From Benincasa hispida (Eukaryota; Streptophyta; Magnoliopsida; Cucurbitales; Cucurbitaceae): a stretch of DNA of 64,000 nt. This document shows positions 22,121 through 33,889 of this stretch, piece after piece. The stretch's first letter is position 1, and each line of letters opens with the position of its first letter. The stretch covers positions 26,789,322 through 26,853,321 of the forward strand of contig NC_052352.1 of the NCBI RefSeq assembly GCF_009727055.1, in the 5' to 3' direction. A program made the translations under genes and the position numbers. The notes beneath the pieces were generated by a model. The model was not told the origin of the DNA. It worked only from the letters and a program-made list of their open reading frames with translations, and did no database searches.

Positions 22121-23060
22121 ATGGGCCTTTATCCAACCTTTTTCTAAATTCACTATCAGATAGTTGTTTCATCAGTGGCTCTTTCTTCCCATAGGTGACC
22201 TTCATCGGAATTGAAATTTGCCTCATCATTAGGGTTTCGTTCCCCTTTGTTGTAGTTTTATCACCCATCGCATTTTCTTTTTTCACACCTTGGGCCTCTT
22301 TCTTATTTGACCCAGCCACACCGAACCAACTGAAAGGCCACGTTCCTATCATTCAACAATTGGGCCTCTCGCATGCAATCTTCTAAAGTTGATGGTCTAC
22401 TAATAACCTCGACCTATAGGGCCAGTTCCAGCCCATTCATGAAAGCATCTTGGAGAATGCTTTTCGCTATGTCCGGCAAAGGGGCTGAGTAGTTCATGAA
22501 CTTCTTCACGTACTTCGCGTAGGTATCATCTTGTTTAATTCTTATCAACCTCACCCCCAGACTACCCTCTTCCGTTGGGTGGAAATTGTCGAACATTCTC
22601 TTCTTCAACTCTTCCCAGGATGTGATGGCTTTGTGATTGTGACTCCATCTAAACCAATCGACTTATCGGGAGCAAAACTCACCACCGACACCTTCACTTT
22701 TTCCGCGTTGTTCAACTCGTGGATCTCGAAATAGTGCTCAATACAATAGACCCAAGATTCCAGGCTTTCCCCCGAGAAAATCGACATTTCCAATCGTTTA
22801 TATTTGCTCTTATCAATGCCTCTGTTCATTAGATTCACGAACGACTCCATTTCATCAATCTTTCCTTTGAGCTTGAGTCGCGACCCTTTATAGATCCTGG
22901 ATTCTTCACTCTTACGTGCGGCATTATTCTCTTTGATTTCTTTCGATAGTTTCTCGATGCTTTTATAGAGTCCAAGAAGCATATCCTTCATGTGAGTTAT
23001 CTCCTTCTCGTTGGATTCCAATCATTCTTCCACTTGTTTCTGCACCATCGCTCTAGTTCG
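22121..23060 (-). pseudogene. Gypsy gag
   Basis: The minus frame 22605-23021 encodes a coiled-coil-like Lys/Glu-rich N-terminus (MKDMLLGLYKSIEKLSKEIK). SIFSGESLESWVYCIEHYFE follows, the standard gag segment of chromodomain gypsy elements (usually W..R.E.YF). Frames 22414-22608 and 22121-22352 continue the protein after frameshifts (VRLIRIKQDDTYAKYVKKF; LPDIAKSILQDAFMNGLE). The start is close to the PBS, as usual. Confidence 0.78.
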
Positions 23061-23072
23061 CCCCAAGATTAA

Positions 23073-23085
23073 CGCTCTGATACCA
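23073..23085 (-). other. Primer-binding site of the chromovirus
   Basis: On the minus strand TGGTATCAGAGCG follows the 5' LTR end (plus 23095) after about ten bases. It is complementary to the initiator tRNA-Met 3' end with one terminal mismatch. Confidence 0.75.
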
Positions 23086-23094
23086 ATTTTTTAG

Positions 23095-23540
23095 GTTCCC
23101 TTCCTGCACTCAAATAACCCGACAAGGACATCAAACAAAACAGAGCAAAAGTAGCTCTAGTAGTGTAATGTTACTAATTGAATAAGAGTCTAAATAGAGA
23201 AAATATAGCGAACAATCCCAGTGTAATTACTAACAAAAAGGGAAAACAAAAAGAAGCAAAAAGAATGGTAAAACCAGCACTTCCAAGGGAGCTGGTAGTC
23301 CTCTCCCCTTAAAAAATTTTGTCAACCTTTTCCCTAATTATTCCCTGCGTCATTCCTTCCCCCACTCTCTTTTTATAGCCTAGTTCTAGTCCCTCAGTCA
23401 TATTCCCCTATCACGGCTTCAGCAGGTGGTGTCCCTTGAGCATATTCTCCTTTAGTGGTTCCAGCAAGTGGTATCACTCGTAAAGTCCCCTTTTTACCCC
23501 TCATTTTGTAAGTGTGTAATATAGAAGGTTTAACGGTTCA
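23095..23540 (-). repeat. 5' LTR of the chromovirus
   Basis: Pairs with 6037-6468. In minus orientation it starts TGAACCGTTAAACC at 23540. It differs from the 3' LTR by scattered substitutions and indels, so the insertion is old. Confidence 0.75.
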
Positions 23541-23821
23541 TATCTCCTTTATGATTAGTTATTTGATAAAAGTTCAAAATTCTTTTATGCAAGTTCCAAT
23601 CACCATCAATGAAACGTGCAGTTATAATTAATATTCTGCACGGAAATCTATGTACCAATTGTTATACAAATGCTACTTCGAGTTAATGCACTCTTTAACT
23701 TTTTTTTTCTTCCTCATGTACATTTGAAAACAATCGTTTGAGATAGGCACTTTTGATGGAATTACAAAGTTCGAATTTAATTTCGGACAAAATTTATGAA
23801 ATCCTTCCCTTTCAATATTGA
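23541..23821. other. Non-coding flank of the chromovirus
   Basis: AT-rich sequence with no recognisable element or frame, lying between the LTR and the ADA1-like pseudogene. It may be decayed upstream sequence of that pseudogene. Confidence 0.4.
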
Positions 23822-24272
23822 GTGGATTGTGGGGGAGATTTTAGCTTTAGTGATATTGGTCATTTGTTGGATACCGAGTCACCGAGACGACGCATGGAAC
23901 AAATTGCTGCATTTCAGGGCCTAGGCAGTGCTTCTGCAGATTGTGATTATATTTTGAATAAGGTGTCGGATGTATATTTGAAGCAGCTAATTAGGTATTG
24001 TGTTGACTTTGTAGGAGCATGGCCTGCACTTGAGCCTGAGAAAATTATTGCCCGTAAGCAGCAGATTCAGGGGAAGGTTATCAATGGCATGTTGCCGAAT
24101 AATCAATTACATGGACGACGTAGCAACGGAAATGGAGAAGTTGAACACAAGCACAGATTACAGTGCTCGATATCTTTGCTCGACTTCAAGGTAGCAATGG
24201 AGCTTAATCCAACACAACTAGGGGAATACTGGAACTGGAGAAAGTTTGTATGCATCCGTTTGAGGAATGAAA
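23822..24272 (+). pseudogene. ADA1/SAGA-Tad1-like C-terminal fragment
   Basis: The frame encodes RRRMEQIAAFQGLGSASADC, then YLKQLIRYCVDFVGAWPALE, QQIQGKVINGMLPNNQLHGR and LQCSISLLDFKVAMELNPTQ LGE. These match, from memory, the C-terminal SAGA-Tad1 region of plant ADA1-like transcriptional adaptors (single-exon genes of roughly 400 codons). Only about 150 codons are present and there is no start codon in context. The last residues run out of frame: the natural ending (..PFEE then stop at about 24270) lies in another frame after a small indel near 24228-24240. This is a 5'-truncated relic. Its 3' end faces that of the E3 ligase gene. Confidence 0.75.
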
Positions 24273-25342
24273 CGACTCTGATATTTCTGTTTATCCCATT
24301 CCACAGATAGATCTAGCCATGATTTAAGGGTCTCAAGCTTTTGTGTAAATTTAGATCATTGAGGAAATATACAAAATTTTGCAAAGATGTAGTTTGTAGC
24401 TTGGTGAGAGGTAACTACTAGTGAAAGAACTTAGTGCTGCTATTTGTGTATTTAAATCTGAGAATCGATTTGAATTTCATATGAATAACTCATCACTACA
24501 ATCTGCACATGGTATCCTCTGTATCTCATGTTTTTTTGGGTTAGATAGAAAGATGCAGATGCTATAAAATGATATAGCATTTTTATTCTTTAAACATCTA
24601 TGTTCAGAACGTTCCACATTTATATCGCAATAGTCAGCAATATTTAGATTGATACGATGTTTATTTTCCTGCTGTTTCTGTTAGAACTTTTTAAGCATAT
24701 ATCCTCAGTGTATCCATCAACTGTTTAGAGGGTTACATGACTCAAAGGTCAGAAACATTATTCAATTTGGTCACTACAATATAACTGGCCTTATAATAAT
24801 TATACTCCTTAGTAACTACCCAGATAAAATTCGGGTATTTCTCTCTCCACATCTAACCATGAAGAACTGTTGGTCACATTATGATAGCTTCGCCGTATAA
24901 AGAGATTCCGACAAATTTATATATGACATCAAACAACTTTGACTAAATGCACCAGAAATTCTAACAGAAGTCCAATCCCGATATTTAGTTGGGGAATTCA
25001 GACACCAACATAGAATATTTGAAAATTCAAAGAAAATAAAACTAATACAGAAATTCAGAAACAAAACTCAGATATAAATCTGACTGCTTTCAGTCCAATT
25101 TAGAAAATTCAGTAAATGGAAGTACTGAGAATTTAAAAGGACGGTTTTTACAAGTGGAGAGATTTCATCATTCACCAATTAGACTGAGTTTGGACTTCAA
25201 AGCCAAAGGTCGGCCTGTGCTTATTAAGTTGGTTTAAATAGAACAGAATTGCTATGTACAATAAATCTTGGGTGGGGGGAGAAGATTAATCCTCCTCCTC
25301 CTTTTTTTTTTTTTTTTTTTTTTTTGGACACAATCAAACGAA
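24273..25342. other. Intergenic region between convergent 3' ends
   Basis: Probably holds the 3' flanks of the ADA1-like relic and of the E3 ligase gene. A T run (about 26 bases, 25301-25326) lies only some 17 bases beyond the E3 stop codon. No coding frame or known repeat was recognised. Confidence 0.5.
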
Positions 25343-28100
25343 TTATGAAGGCAAAGCCGAAGCAGGTTCCTCCACAGATGCTTTGCATATGGGGCACCAG
25401 TTCTTCAGCCGCAGCCATTGTTTATGCACCCTTCATGGTAAGTATGCTCGCACTGCAGCGTCCCGACTTCATCTCCATGTGAGTACTCTCCTCCGCAGCG
25501 AAAAGAACAAGTCGAAATGCCTTGTTAATTAACTGCTTGAGTGTCGATTTCAGATTGGAAAATCTGAATGTTCAAGAGACTCAGGTAGTTTAAAATTTAA
25601 ATATAGTTTAAGTCCTTGAATATTTGCCCTGTTATTTAGGGTTCCATTCCTTCATCTCTTCTCCTAAACTACACATCTTTCCTATGAAAAAGATATCTTG
25701 TTTAAATTCTATATATATAGAAGTTTTATGGTAAAGGACCAAAACTAGGAGTCTAACGGGAGTTGAAGCATTAAAATTGATATTATTTTGGTAGGCTTGT
25801 TTTCTTATGTCCTTATATTTTATACATTCTTTCATCTTAATGAAAGCTCGAAATTCTAACACACACCCCCCCCCCCCCCGCCAAAAAAAAATTTTAGACC
25901 AAGTGGAGGTCTTACGAGAGTTGACGTTTAAAAGTTCAGATACTAGAATAGAAAGCAGCTGAAACTTTGGAACATCAATTTTGGTTGCCATATTGTTATT
26001 CACTTATACTACAGGTTACCATAATGTCGGATATGTTGGTACATGCATGCAAATACTGATATTATGGTAACCTATAATATAACTGGAGAACAAATCAGTT
26101 CCTTGGCACAGTTCAGGTATTTTTGCATCCTCAGTTCCAGCATTCTTAAAGCTAAGCTTAAATATGGCTTATTTTCCCTTTTTCTTTCTAACTTAATGCT
26201 ATAACCAGAGGTTAAGAACAAGCAGCTGGTGTAAACAGACCTGGCAGATACAACATTTGACACCATCCTCATACTCACTGCCACCGGCAGATGTATCCTC
26301 TGCATGTCTAGACTGATACGTGCTTCTATTCAAGCATTGTGACAATGCTTCCTCAGTAACTGCTGTACTCACAGTTCCCATTCTCTCTTCTAGAGCGAGT
26401 AATTCCTGTCGAGCATCATAAAATAGTTGATAAGTACAAAGTCGAGAACAACCGACACAACACATAAGTGTAGTTATTATATATGCCACAATGTAACTCT
26501 ACAAGGCAGGACAGATGAGACAAATTTGGATACAATAATCTGAAAGGGAGCAGCACAATATTTCTAAAGAGAATAGCAAACCTCATACGACATGTTATCA
26601 ATATCCAGCCTCATGTCTCTATGCTGATCATAGAAGTTTAAGCCACTAAGGAAAAGGTTGGTCTCTAAAAGAATTACTTGCTGCAAGGCAAATTAAATGT
26701 TAGCTCAAATTGTAGTGAATGAATAAACTAATAAAGACAAACATCATGAACTACCTACCTCATATGTTAGCTCTTCTTCGTGTTCAATCCTTTCAAGTGC
26801 CAACAATACCTTAAAAATCCAGATGAAATATTTTTTAATTAGAGACAATGACTAGACTGAGAAAATGAAGTATTCTTTTTTATAGATCTTCACCAAAATA
26901 AATTGTGAATATATGGAAATGTACCTCAGCAATACCATAGTGCCGAAAGCTATCTCGAGTTGTTAAAGAGCGAGCCAATCCAATGTCTGCAGGACTAGCA
27001 GGTCTATGACTAAGTATATTCTCATTCATACTATCTGACCTTCTGTAAGAAATTGGGTGGTCTGAAATCTCTGTAGAGACTTCATGAGCATTATTATCTA
27101 TAGAGCTGTTGGGTTGATGGCCTTGCGACACCTGAGAGATTAAGGACTGCGACTCATGCAAAGATGTAGTGTTTCTGTCAGGTTTGTTGCCATGTGATCT
27201 TGCTCTTGATGTCCCATTAATTGATGCCCTAGAACGACCTGATGCAATGCCATCCCTGTTAGAAGTTCCATTTTTGGCTCCTCTTGAATCAGATATAGAA
27301 ACGCCATAACCAGAGCTAGTAATCCTTCTTTCCGAGGATGATCCATTCATTTTCTTTCCTTTTGTAGAGCTACTTTCTGCTTCAGGATTCCTTTTTTTTT
27401 CTGTATCCTTCCGTTTACTAAGATTTGGATCTGATGAAGAACAACCTGATGAGATGACGTCAGATATTGAATTACATCTGAAATTTCTCAAGGTTTGCCT
27501 ACCTGCACCACCACGTGGTGTTGGGCGAGAACTTTTAGAACCTGTCAACACAGAAGAACTCGCTGGAGTGTCCTTATTACGCGTTCCAGATCTTTGATTG
27601 AAATCCCTTCGCCCTCTTGTGTTTGGTGCGACACTGGAGCTTCCTGGTTCCATCATTGCGTCATCAATGGAATCGGAACTTTTAAGACTAACATGAAGTC
27701 CCGTTCGTATCCTTTCGTTTGAAGGGATGACTTGTGAAATCTCTGGATCATCCTGAGTGCTACTAGTTTCTGAAGAGTCTATTTCTAACTGGGTGGATAG
27801 TTTTCTCTGAGTTTCAGCTACAGATTTCTTGGAACCTCGAACAGCATAGTATGTCCTAGAGGAACTTCCAGCTATTTCTTTGCCACTTGAAGAGGTTCGA
27901 AAAGACTGTAATGGAGATTTAAGTTTCTCTGAATAGCTACTCCGCGTGCTCTTTGGAGAGTTTAGTCTGCCACTGCAACCAATTCGGCTACAATATTTAC
28001 CATCTTGGTCTCTGCTATTTGCAGTATCTTTCAAAACAGCATTGGGTCCCCTTCTGGATGTGTATCCATCAGCAACTCTTTTACTAGGGTATTCGTCCAT
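25343..28100 (-). CDS. RING-H2 E3 ubiquitin ligase, RHG1A/HIP1-like (last exon damaged)
   Basis: Predicted coding exons on the minus strand are 28100-26925, 26809-26759, 26680-26582, 26405-26241 and about 25490-25343. The introns between the first four coding exons have GT-AG borders and phase 0. The start is ATG at 28100 (MDEYPSKRVADG). Upstream in-frame residues come from the 5' UTR part of that exon. The N-terminal ~390 residues are Ser/Arg-rich and disordered, with the family signature SRIGCSGRLNSPKS. They end in DSFRHYGIAE, followed by VLLALERIEHEEELTYE, NFYDQHRDMRLDIDNMSYE and ELLALEERMGTVSTAVTEEA. RING-H2 ligands begin in CCICQ and continue in the last exon as LQCEHTYHEGC and WCPIC. 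The last exon has no clean phase-0 acceptor, and a missing base in an A run (25421-25423) shifts the frame inside the RING, so the CPIC pair is lost as written. Expected role: ubiquitin transfer from an E2. Either an assembly error or a recent lesion explains the break. Confidence 0.85.
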
Positions 28101-29857
28101 GTACAATAAATTGTAGATGCTTCGACTCTGCAACAACCATCTCCAAGGTGAAAAGTTGAAAAAAAAAGAATATTTACAAAGTCATGCAGATGCAGGCAAC
28201 TCAGAAAACAAAGTGGATATAGTTTGTACAAACCAGGGCAAGCAGCAGTCCAAATTTCAAATAATAGCATCTAATTTGAATACACTCAATAATAACTTGT
28301 TAAAACTCATCGATATTGAAAAGTTCGATATTCTCATTATCTATGATATGAAGAATGGAAATCCAAAATAGTGATTAAAGGATATCAACTATCAACTTAC
28401 TCCAATCCAGGTTCATGATTGACATACTCTATATATACCAACCGGCTAACTGAAACTTAAGACCCAAATCATGAAAGAATTATACTGCATATGTTTACTT
28501 AAGTGAAATTACAACCCACAAAACTAATGCTACTGTACTTCATCAAACTAAGTTGTCCGATGAATTAGTATAAGATAAGAGCATAAAATCAATGCAGGAT
28601 AAAAGCTATATTTAAGAATTTTGATGAACAAAGTCTATCTATAATTAAAAAGTACTAAACTCAAAACAAAATAAGCCCCCCACAGGTATTGTTTCCATAT
28701 CCAAAAGAATACTGCTCATCTCCTTATTGCTCTAAGCCAGGGTCAAGACTCAAAACTGAAGCTACAACTACGACTACGAGTAGATTGCATACATTCGAGC
28801 ATCTTTTCATCTTTAAATAAATAAGTAAATAAATATAAAAAATAAGAAAAAGAAAAAGCAAACTATCCTAAGAAATATAGAAGCAGCCTAACAAGTCTCG
28901 GGTCTGCTTCATCACCTAACTCTCAATTACAAAGATATTATTCCACCATGCTTATCTCCTCCAAGAAATACAATCTATAGCATCCATGGCAATGAAACAA
29001 ACCAAGTTTCAAGAATGATAAAAGCAAAAACATCATAAAGAAAGTCACCCATGATACAGAAACATTTATTTGGGTATAAAAATAAATAAATAACTTAGCC
29101 TTTTCAATAAAACTAATTTAGTTATGGTTTATTTTAATAAGAAGTTGATCAAATTAATCCAAGATAAGGTCACAAAAACGGGACCAATTTGATTAAAGTC
29201 AAAATAAAAAGAGGAAAACCAAAAGAAGTAAAAAGGTAAAGGTGTCTGTGTCAGGTGCTCGAAATCCATCCCCACAAAAGTGAAGCCTACCATTTTTTTT
29301 CCCAGGATAAAGTTATTCTTCATTGTTCTATACACAAAAAAAAAAAAGCTCACTCCATAATTATAAAACAAAATAGCTCCGTGATTTAAGGGATTAAAAA
29401 GCTCAATAATCAGAGAAAAACTATCAAAACAAGAAAAAGAAAAACCAAGATGAGTTTACAACTTCAGTTTACACCCATTAAAAAATTCTTGAACAAGAGC
29501 GGCCAAAAACAGCTAAGTAACAACAAATTCTATATTCCAACAAAGAAAAGAACAATCCCAATAGATTTTACGAAATTCAGAATCAAACTAACGACAACAG
29601 AGAATCAAATTCATGTCAGAACTCTCAGAAAGTGGTATCATAAAACCAAAACGGAGGGTCAAAGAACAATACCCAAATCCCAAAACGCCATAAATTCAAC
29701 AAAAAACACAGAATCAACTCTTGTTAGCATCATCTGGAAATCGCCCACCATGGAAAAAAAATCCCAAATATCAACCGAAACAAGAAACAGAACCCATGAT
29801 TCAAAAAAGCTAAAAAAAAGAAGTGAGGCTTAATCAATCAATCAATCAATCATCTAC
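28101..29857 (-). other. 5' UTR end and long 5' UTR intron of the E3 gene
   Basis: The exon carrying the start codon begins at 28127 after TTGCAG. A donor CAG|GTAGATG is found at 29858/29857, giving an intron of about 1.73 kb inside the 5' UTR. Leader introns of this kind are common in plant genes and can raise expression. An antisense frame (29450-29833) in this intron is low-complexity and not considered a gene. Confidence 0.65.
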
Positions 29858-30040
29858 CTGGTATCGTCTTGGTACTGTTTAGAACAATCAAAGAAAGGAA
29901 GAACTAGAGAAGGTTAATGAAGGAAGTATATTCACAAAGCGAGAGAGGGAAGGTATGATTTTCTGAGAGAGAGAGATGAAAAGGGGATTAGAAAGGGGCA
30001 AAAACGTGTATGAATGATCCGAGGACGAAAGGGTTTGTCG
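29858..30040 (-). promoter_or_regulatory. 5' UTR exon of the E3 gene
   Basis: The minus strand is a CT-rich leader (a run of CTCTCTCTCTC at about 29966-29978, TTCCTTC stretches) ending in ACGATACCAG|GT. CT-rich tracts near the transcription start are typical of plant 5' UTRs. The upstream limit is approximate. Confidence 0.55.
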
Positions 30041-30400
30041 ATTTGCAATCCCAATATAATCAAATCAACTAAAATTCATTGGAAAATAAAGAAGGAAACG
30101 GAAAAAGAGGAGAGAGGAGAGAGGCAGAGAGGGAAAGAAAACGGGGGCGGACCGAAAAACTCTATAGTTGTGCCGTCCAAATAGAAATAAAAATTAAAAA
30201 AATTAAAAAAAAAAAAAAAAAAAAAAGTAGAGAGAGATAGGAGGAGAGAGAGAGGGAAGGTGGGGAAATATGGACCGTTGGATTGAGAGTCAAGGATCAA
30301 TGGCTGTGAATGGCTACGACGTCATCTTCAGAGAGGCTCCATTTTTGTGGACTGGAAGGAACAGAGAAGCTCTGCCCCACCTCACCAGCTGACCTGCCTA
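30041..30400 (-). promoter_or_regulatory. Putative promoter region of the E3 gene
   Basis: Contains GA/CT-rich microsatellite-like tracts (30100-30135, 30228-30260) and a T run on the minus strand (A run 30206-30226). CT tracts are common plant core promoter features. No convincing TATA position can be fixed. Confidence 0.4.
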
Positions 30401-30649
30401 CCCCTGTTTTTATTTTATTTTATTTTTTCTCTTCTTTTTATTTTATTTTATTTTATTTTTTCTATTTTTCTTTCTTTGGGAGCTTTTAGCCTCTTATCTA
30501 ATCCTCTTTCTTTATATTTTATTGTTAAGAGTTTTCCCCCTCCTCCCCTTTTCCTTTTTTGAGTTTTATTATTATTATTATTATGTTCTCCTCTCCCTTA
30601 CTTTTCTCATAATTACTATTGTAATTTTTATTTATTGATTGATTGAAAT

Positions 30650-31045
30650 GTTATTTCGTTGACTATACTTAGATACTCATTTATTTTTAGTCTATATATT
30701 TTTAATATTTAATTTTTATACTTATTCTATGTATTTTCAATATTTTATTTTAGTTTCAATGCGATGAATTTTAAATTTATAATTTATTACTGATTTATTG
30801 TTGATTTTTTCTAAAACGTTTTACTATCTATTAGTATTTAGACTATAAATTTTGGAACATATTCACATATTATGTTTTCTTATATAAAAATTATTATTAT
30901 TATTTAACTAATTTCAATAAATATTAATTTTGAAGGATTAAGTTTAAGGTTTATCAAAGTACACAGATACTAAAATTGAATAAACTTCAAGATACATGGA
31001 CTAAAATTAAACAAATTCCAAAATATTAAGATCAAATGATATTTT
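30650..31045. repeat. AT-rich dispersed repeat (family 1), copy A
   Basis: Shares an ordered set of words with 33890-34060 and 42945-43195: ACATATTCACA.ATT.T, then AAAAATTATTATTAT, ATTTAA..AATTTC/TTGA, GATTAA.TTTAAG.TTTATC and AGA.ACTAAAATT. The left part (TTTAGTCTATATATTTT) and right part (ATACATGGACTAAAATTAAA) look inverted relative to each other, as in a MITE. Confidence 0.6.
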
Positions 31046-31750
31046 TAATTTTTTTAATAATAGTAATTTGTATATTGTATTGTTGTGGATATTAGCCTGG
31101 CTTAAGGAATAAAATATCAATAACGTATATAAATAGTTGAAGGTTCAAATCTTACTTCAGAGTTGTAATGTTGTATTCTAAATTAAATTGAAAAAAAAAT
31201 CTATGATGTTTGAACCATATGCAACGTTGGATTTTTTTTTTCAAATATTATATAATTTTTTCAAATATTTTCTTAACTCGGTTATTTTTACCAATCTTAT
31301 ATCGATTCTTAACTAATTTTTCAAATCTTTTGTTCCAATTAAGATTTGGAAAATTAATATTCTGTGGAAAAGCCTAAATATATACAGAATTTTCACCAAA
31401 GAAAAAAAAAAAAAGCAAAAACATTTGATAGGATGAAAAAGTGATTTTTTTAAATCTAAAATCTCGGTGTCTATCTCAACATATTCTTGTATAATTTTTT
31501 TATAGTTTTCGTGACTGGTAAATAAAATAATTTTTTGCACATGATTTGCACACACATGTTAAAATTTCTGATTTGAGGAACAAAAAAACACTAAAATTTT
31601 AAGATACTCAAATTTCTGATTTAAGGAAAAAGAACACTAAAATTTTAATCCCAATATTATCTATGGATAACACAAACATTTTCTCTAGGACGATATATAT
31701 TCACACCTTACATTTAAGAAAACATGATACTCTTATTTAAGTATTTGGTT
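31046..31750. other. Intergenic AT-rich sequence
   Basis: No coding frame. A short stretch at about 31080-31180 contains GAAGGTTCAAATCTT (B-box-like) and resembles a similar block at 38700-38770; it may be a SINE-like relic. Confidence 0.4.
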
Positions 31751-31960
31751 TCTGAAATTAAGTATATAAATACTATTTTCAACTTTAAATTTATTCATTT
31801 ATTATCTATTTTTATCAATGTTTTTTGAAAACCAAAAAAATAATTTTTAAAAATCTATTATTATTATTATTATTAAAAATTAAACTCCTTTATAAATCGA
31901 GACAAAATAAGTTTAATTTTCAAAAACCAAAAACTAAATTACTACCAAACAGGATCTATG
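31751..31960. repeat. Partial copy of the TTTGGTAAC-type MITE
   Basis: The end of this block (AAAAACCAAAAACTAAATTA then CTACCAAACAGG) resembles the right terminus of the better element at 62461-62794. The left end is degenerate (TTGGTTTCTGAAATTAAG). Confidence 0.5.
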
Positions 31961-33484
31961 ATACTCCTAAAATTATCTAGAGTTTAACATAATACACATC
32001 TCTCTAAAATATTCAAATGTCATTTCCAATATTACAATATGTACGATGAGAGACTTGAACATCAAATCTCGAGGTTAAGCGTACAAGTTTAACATTAGTT
32101 AAATATGTTCATTTTGGCCAAAATAATTTATCACTGTATATATTAACCCATTATATTTAAGTAAACAAAATAAGCATGGTAAGATATTCAAATTTCAATC
32201 CTAATGTTATATATGTATAATATAAAATATTTTATCATTAGACGATGTATGTTAATGCATTACATTTTAAGTAAACTTACTTAAGTTCACACTTGGAACA
32301 CATTATTTAATTTAGGAAATAAAAAGACAAGAATGTCCTTGTCATATTGTTTCTTCATTCTCATAACCTCTAATCTTTTATCTTTATCTCTCTCATTTCT
32401 TTCAACATATTTTTATCCTTAGAAGATGTGTGTTTAAGAGAGTGAAAGCTATTGATGGTGTTGTTGACATCTAAATTAAAGGCTGAAAAAATGAAAAGAA
32501 AAAATGCATATATTTGTCTCTTTAAAAAAATGTTGATGTGTTATATATGAGATAAAATAGAAAATACATTATTTATTTAATAACAATATCTATGATCTTG
32601 CATGGTTTGTCATCAAATGAATGTTCAAATTTTTGTTAAGGATCGATCGTAGATTGGACTTGTTAAAGTCTATCGAGTTACGATTGTTATTTCAATCATA
32701 TATCTAAGCAAAGACATAATACAACGATTATTTTAAAATAATAGAGAGTTTTTTTCATCCGGATTAAAACGAGAGAATATCATGGTTGTTATAAAACATG
32801 TTAATTAACATGACATTTGGATCGAAAATATGACTCTTAATCATTATTGAATAGACATATCTTAACTTATTTGTAACGTGTCATCTTTTATCATACGGGT
32901 GGTCACACATGAGGTTATTAGAGTGGAATAACCTTTATAACTATACTGTAAAACTTTTAAAGTTATTTAATTTTGTACATTTATTTTCTAATTTTTCTAA
33001 CCATTTTAAACTTTCTACTTCTGAATTTTGATTAAAAATTCAACAGTATATTTTTAAAAAGTATCTCATTCATTAATGATCAATAATGGGACCTTGATCT
33101 TCGCTTTACAATGTGGAATTAATCAAATTCTCAATAATTATTTCTTTCTTTAGCATGATTGTTGTTGAAGTTTTTGATAGTGAATAATAAAGTATATTGA
33201 GAACACTTCAAAACACTAATCGAGTTTTTTTTAAAAAATATATAGAGAGGGAGAAAATTGAACCTATAATTTCGAATTAACACTTATATAAATTGAGCTA
33301 AACTGCTATAGTGTTCGTACTTTTGAATTTGATTTGATTTTATTCTTTATACTTATTATGAATCTTAAAGCTAGTCCTCTCTTATCACTTTATTGTTAAA
33401 TTTTCTAATAAAAATCCATTTTATAATTGTATTCCTCCCTATAAAGTTAAAAAGGAAATATTAGCTTTTTAATATCAGAATTTT
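31961..33484. other. Intergenic AT-rich sequence
   Basis: No protein-coding frame, RNA gene or clear repeat recognised on either strand. Short GGTT.GAATC-like words at 32045-32090 and 33250-33310 may be decayed SINE-like pieces. Confidence 0.4.
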
Positions 33485-33846
33485 GAAGAATGATTATGTT
33501 TGGTCCTGAGTTTTTAAAATGTTTTAATTATCATTTTTTTAATATATATGTATTAGGTCCCTGGATTTTTTTTTTTTTTTTTGGAAAAGATATGAAATTT
33601 GGTCCTTACATTTTCAAAATATACCTTCTTAGTTTATACATTAAATACTTTTTTATTATTTTAAATTTAAAAAATAATTTTAGAAAATTATCTCTTCTCT
33701 TTAAAATTATTTTTAAACTTAATTTCAAAATCAAAACGTCATTTAATTAAAAATTACTTAAGAGACCTTTTAAACCTATTTTTAAAAAACTCAGAGACTA
33801 AAAAGAAATATTTTAAAAATTCAGGGATCAAACATACTTATTCTTC
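33485..33846. repeat. MITE-like element with ~40-bp terminal inverted repeats
   Basis: The left end GAAGAATGATTATGTTTGGT is matched in reverse complement by the right end (ATCAAACATACTTATTCTTC). The symmetry extends through CCTGA.TTTTTAAAAT and further, imperfectly, into the element. It is non-coding. A frame at 33490-33750 lies entirely inside it and is not a gene. Confidence 0.7.
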
Positions 33847-33889
33847 CAAACTCAAGAACTAAAAGAATACATTTTTTTCCATTTAAAAA

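Larger units (their letters stand above)
6037..23540 (-). mobile_element. Chromodomain Ty3/gypsy retrotransposon with two nested insertions
   Basis: Related terminal sequences at 6037-6468 and 23095-23540 bracket gag, protease, RT, RNase H, integrase and a chromodomain, all on the minus strand and in the normal gypsy order. The body is broken by a solo copia LTR (7506-9532) inside integrase and by a full copia element (10712-20775) inside RT. Removing both leaves roughly 5.4 kb. The flanking 5-mers (TTGTT left, TATCT right) do not match, so either one flank has been rearranged or the ends have decayed. All coding parts carry stops or frameshifts. Confidence 0.85.

Noticed and set aside
25224..25418. 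Separate minus-strand 64-codon gene
   Set aside because: It is the wrong frame of the E3 ligase last exon, followed by the adjoining A run.
29450..29833. 127-codon plus-strand frame
   Set aside because: Lies antisense within the 5' UTR intron of the E3 gene, is very rich in Lys, Thr and Asn as expected from AT-rich DNA, and shows no domain.
30347..30562. Plus-strand 71-codon frame upstream of the E3 gene
   Set aside because: Translation is Phe/Leu-rich low complexity from T-rich promoter DNA with no motif.
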